Positions 62,238 through 64,000 of a stretch of DNA of 64,000 nucleotides are shown here, one piece after another. A model generated the notes under the pieces. The model was not told the origin of the DNA, did no database searches, and saw only the letters and a program-made list of their open reading frames with translations. This DNA is from Allomuricauda sp. M10 (GTDB lineage Bacteria > Bacteroidota > Bacteroidia > Flavobacteriales > Flavobacteriaceae). Both the position numbers and the translations under genes were made by a program. The stretch spans positions 1 to 64,000 of the forward strand of contig NZ_JAJGBN010000004.1 in the NCBI RefSeq assembly GCF_020782875.1, read 5' to 3'. Positions within the stretch are counted from its first letter, which is position 1; every line of letters starts with the position of its first letter.

Positions 62238-62336
62238 CTATAGGTAATCAAGTTCGGCAAGTTCGTTCAAGCTCAGGATTTCGTTCAGTTCCTGAAGAAA
62301 TGCCAAATATTCTTCTCCGTAGGTATCGTATAACAT
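62238..62336 (-). CDS. micro-ORF, 32 aa, paralogous partner
   Basis: ATG to TAG encodes a 32-residue acidic peptide starting MLYDTYGEEYLAFLQELNEI, sharing YLxFxQxLNxxL with the ORF at 62109-62210. The two are 27 bp apart on the same strand and probably co-transcribed. The stretch between 62337 and 62447 has no other gene; it may hold their promoter. Confidence 0.5.
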   Translation of the reverse strand: MLYDTYGEEYLAFLQELNEILSLNELAELDYL

Positions 62337-62447
62337 GCGTTTTCGGGGTTTTGATGTTTGGGTATTCCTATAACGTGAATCTATTCGAAAGATTATATCA
62401 AAACAATTTTTTGTGGTGAAATTCTTACCATTGGTTGTGAAACGATT

Positions 62448-62801
62448 CTATTGGTCATTTTCCAAAATATCCAGTGTCACTTCAAAATCCAGATCGGGAT
62501 CCACTTTGCTCGGTCTTATGTTGAATTCATCATAAATGAAACAAAGGTTCATGGGCAATCTGCTCCTTTCGGCAGGTGTCATTACACCCAGTTTGGATTG
62601 TAACGCCGTCCTGATCTCAAAAGCCTTGTTGCTGATTTTGGGATTATCATGACCTTCCAACTCAGTCAAAAAAGGAATTTCCTTCTTGTCCCCTATCTCC
62701 AGCATTTGCTCTATCAACATTAACTTGCATTCCAAGTCCTTGGCATGTTGGAACAACGGATAAAAAACGCTCTGTAGGTATGTTGGAAGTTCGGCGGTCA
62801 T
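62448..62801 (-). CDS. helical protein of unknown function
   Basis: A 117-residue cytoplasmic protein starting at ATG 62801. Mostly helical with an acidic C-terminus (DFEVTLDILENDQ). The middle (DKKEIPFLTELEGHDNPKISNKAFEIRTAL) resembles a HEAT-like helical repeat, but one unit is too little to be sure. It follows the upstream gene by 10 bp and is in its operon. No recognised family. Confidence 0.6.
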   Translation of the reverse strand: MTAELPTYLQSVFYPLFQHAKDLECKLMLIEQMLEIGDKKEIPFLTELEGHDNPKISNKAFEIRTALQSKLGVMTPAERSRLPMNLCFIYDEFNIRPSKVDPDLDFEVTLDILENDQ

Positions 62802-62811
62802 TTTTTTGGTT

Positions 62812-63591
62812 TTACATGGTTCGGAAGAGCTCCATCTCAAAATCTACCTGCTCCTGTATCATGGGGTATTCCGTCACAAATTGTTCGTATAGAAAAGCGA
62901 GGTGTTTGGAATCGTTGTCCGTTTTGCTCAACAGCGATATTTGTTGCACGATCTCCAAAAGTTCATAGGTCTTCATCATCCTAAGGTTGGGTCCCACTTT
63001 TTGGCAGCAAAGGGCCAATGCCGAAAAATCTTCGTTCAACAGGTGAATTTTAGAACTACCGATGAATTCCAGTACGTTGTGCTTGAACATCCTTACCAGT
63101 TCTTCCAATAACTCCATGCGGCCCATGCAGTCTTCCAAAACCGGTTTTAGATTGATCTTGTGTTCCGAGTAGCCCGTTACAAGACTCTTCTCAATATATT
63201 GAAAGTGATTTGGCATAGATTCGGGGGTATTTTTATCTATTTTGACCAGTTTTTCGGCAGCTTTTTTCAGGGCCTTGGTCAGCTCCAGTTGTGTTTTGTT
63301 CAGTGGGGTATTTTCCAATGCATCCAACAATTGAAAAATGGGATCTTTGGTTATCGGTTTATCGAATGAGGCAGATTTCCTTTGAGGTTCCAAAATCCCC
63401 ATTCTTTTGTAAAGATCTTCCAGTTGTTTCAGTTCGGATACGCCAAAAACTTTGTCTTCCAGGCCGTGTTTAAAGATTTCGAAGGATTTTTTCAGTTCCC
63501 CTGCCTCCACAACTCCCAGTTCTTCATAAGAGAAAGAGCTTAATCCGATTTCCAATTTTTCAAGATAGTTGAGTAATTCCCGTGTTCCCAA
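62812..63591 (-). CDS. unknown protein with a possible degenerate Hpt-like domain
   Basis: A 259-residue helical protein. The C-terminal part, SALALCCQKVGPNLRMMKTYELLEIVQQISLL, follows the spacing of a histidine phosphotransfer (Hpt) domain, where HKLKPSxxMxG is expected; the phospho-accepting His position holds Cys (CCQKVGP). The N-terminal 120 residues are unassigned. It may be a non-phosphorylated protein-binding Hpt relative. First gene of the two-gene operon with the 117-residue protein. Start ATG 63591. Confidence 0.55.
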   Translation of the reverse strand: MGTRELLNYLEKLEIGLSSFSYEELGVVEAGELKKSFEIFKHGLEDKVFGVSELKQLEDLYKRMGILEPQRKSASFDKPITKDPIFQLLDALENTPLNKTQLELTKALKKAAEKLVKIDKNTPESMPNHFQYIEKSLVTGYSEHKINLKPVLEDCMGRMELLEELVRMFKHNVLEFIGSSKIHLLNEDFSALALCCQKVGPNLRMMKTYELLEIVQQISLLSKTDNDSKHLAFLYEQFVTEYPMIQEQVDFEMELFRTM

Positions 63592-63718
63592 TTTTAAGAG
63601 GTAATAATTGTTGATACACTAAAAATGTCCAATTAAAAGAGGGATAACAATTTAATGTTCCGTAGGATTCGGAATTTGTTGTCAAATTGCGTTATTTGTA
63701 TGTATAAAAACCAACCTG

Positions 63719-64000
63719 ATGAAATATTTATACCTTATTTGTAGTGTTCTCCTTTTCATTTCCTGCGGAGAGAAAAAACCTGAAAAAACCGAAACAATGG
63801 AAGAAATGGCCCAAAGGATCCATGATTCCGTGATCACCATCGATACACATGATGATATTAACGTAGCTAACTTTACGGACAGCATCAACTATACCCAAAA
63901 CCTGAAAACCCAAGTAAATCTTCCCAAAATGAAGGAAGGCGGCCTGGATGTAGCCTGGTTTATTGTTTACACCGGACAAGATACCCTTACCGCTGAAGGA
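63719..64000 (+). CDS. membrane dipeptidase, peptidase M19 (5' part, runs off the window)
   Basis: Starts at ATG 63719 with a lipoprotein signal (LLFISCGEKK). IHDSVITIDTHDDINVA has the first metal-binding motif of M19 renal-dipeptidase-like enzymes (D-x-HxD), and VNLPKMKEGGLDVAWFIVYTGQ is the conserved second block. Family members hydrolyse dipeptides with a two-zinc site in the periplasm. The gene continues past position 64000, so the C-terminal half is not seen. Confidence 0.85.
   Translation, partial: MKYLYLICSVLLFISCGEKKPEKTETMEEMAQRIHDSVITIDTHDDINVANFTDSINYTQNLKTQVNLPKMKEGGLDVAWFIVYTGQDTLTAEG

Overview
The window looks like a chromosome segment of a marine member of the Flavobacteriaceae, most likely the Muricauda/Allomuricauda/Flagellimonas group. 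This is inferred from gene content, not from a marker-gene search. Supporting signs are the short (287 aa) Bacteroidota-type primary sigma factor, menaquinone MenB, lipoproteins with acidic tails after the lipobox Cys, DUF6090 and DUF4386 membrane proteins, the AguA/AguB putrescine route, many secreted peptidases and serine hydrolases, and few Shine-Dalgarno sites. No tRNA, rRNA, CRISPR array or transposase gene was recognised.

Layout. 1-3180: the 3' end of an unknown gene, then AhpD-like, YHS, DUF1348 and AraC/DUF302 genes. 3181-7228: a very AT-rich inserted block on the minus strand carrying two reverse transcriptases that together look like a type 3 defence-associated RT system (Drt3a plus Drt3b), followed by a structured candidate ncRNA with an unpaired ACACAC and a strong terminator. 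A RadC/JAB protein lies just upstream. 7900-20680: lipoproteins, serine hydrolase, M28 and M13 peptidases, a Tat-type class V aminotransferase preceded by seven telomere-like CCCTAAA units, YkgJ and FG-GAP proteins. 20680-24440: a second AT-rich stretch with a membrane protein, a CapD/WbpM-like nucleotide-sugar dehydratase, a GIY-YIG-like protein and a long imperfect inverted repeat. 24440-34060: aldehyde dehydrogenase, trehalase with a divergent GntR/FCD regulator and a palindromic operator, MobA with a MoaD-like protein, a VWA lipoprotein and two DUF1080 proteins. 34056-36587: a compact peptidoglycan operon (3D-domain lipoprotein, amidase, M14 peptidase). 36629-48400: pirin, serine hydrolase, MenB, VIT transporter, a degenerate K+-channel-like protein, a Crp/Fnr regulator, hydrolase, methyltransferase, membrane proteins and an outer-membrane barrel. 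48667-50424: an unusual single ORF joining an XRE DNA-binding domain, DUF4870 membrane helices, a lipobox-like helix and a periplasmic serine hydrolase (beta-lactamase fold). 50487-52416: aguB-aguA for putrescine synthesis. 52481-58449: alpha/beta hydrolase, D-aminoacylase-like protein, ankyrin protein and glycosyltransferase. 58470-59370: five imperfect ~180-195 bp tandem repeats, each carrying two hairpins, one with compensatory base changes. 59418-64000: SF2 helicase, rpoD, two tandem related micro-ORFs, a two-gene unknown operon and the start of an M19 dipeptidase cut by the window edge.

The strongest leads are the DRT3 locus with its candidate template RNA, the membrane-spanning regulator/serine-hydrolase fusion, the covarying tandem hairpin array, the heptamer array 18 bp before a start codon, and the twin micro-peptides after rpoD. 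All family assignments are by eye from motifs; no database search was run.
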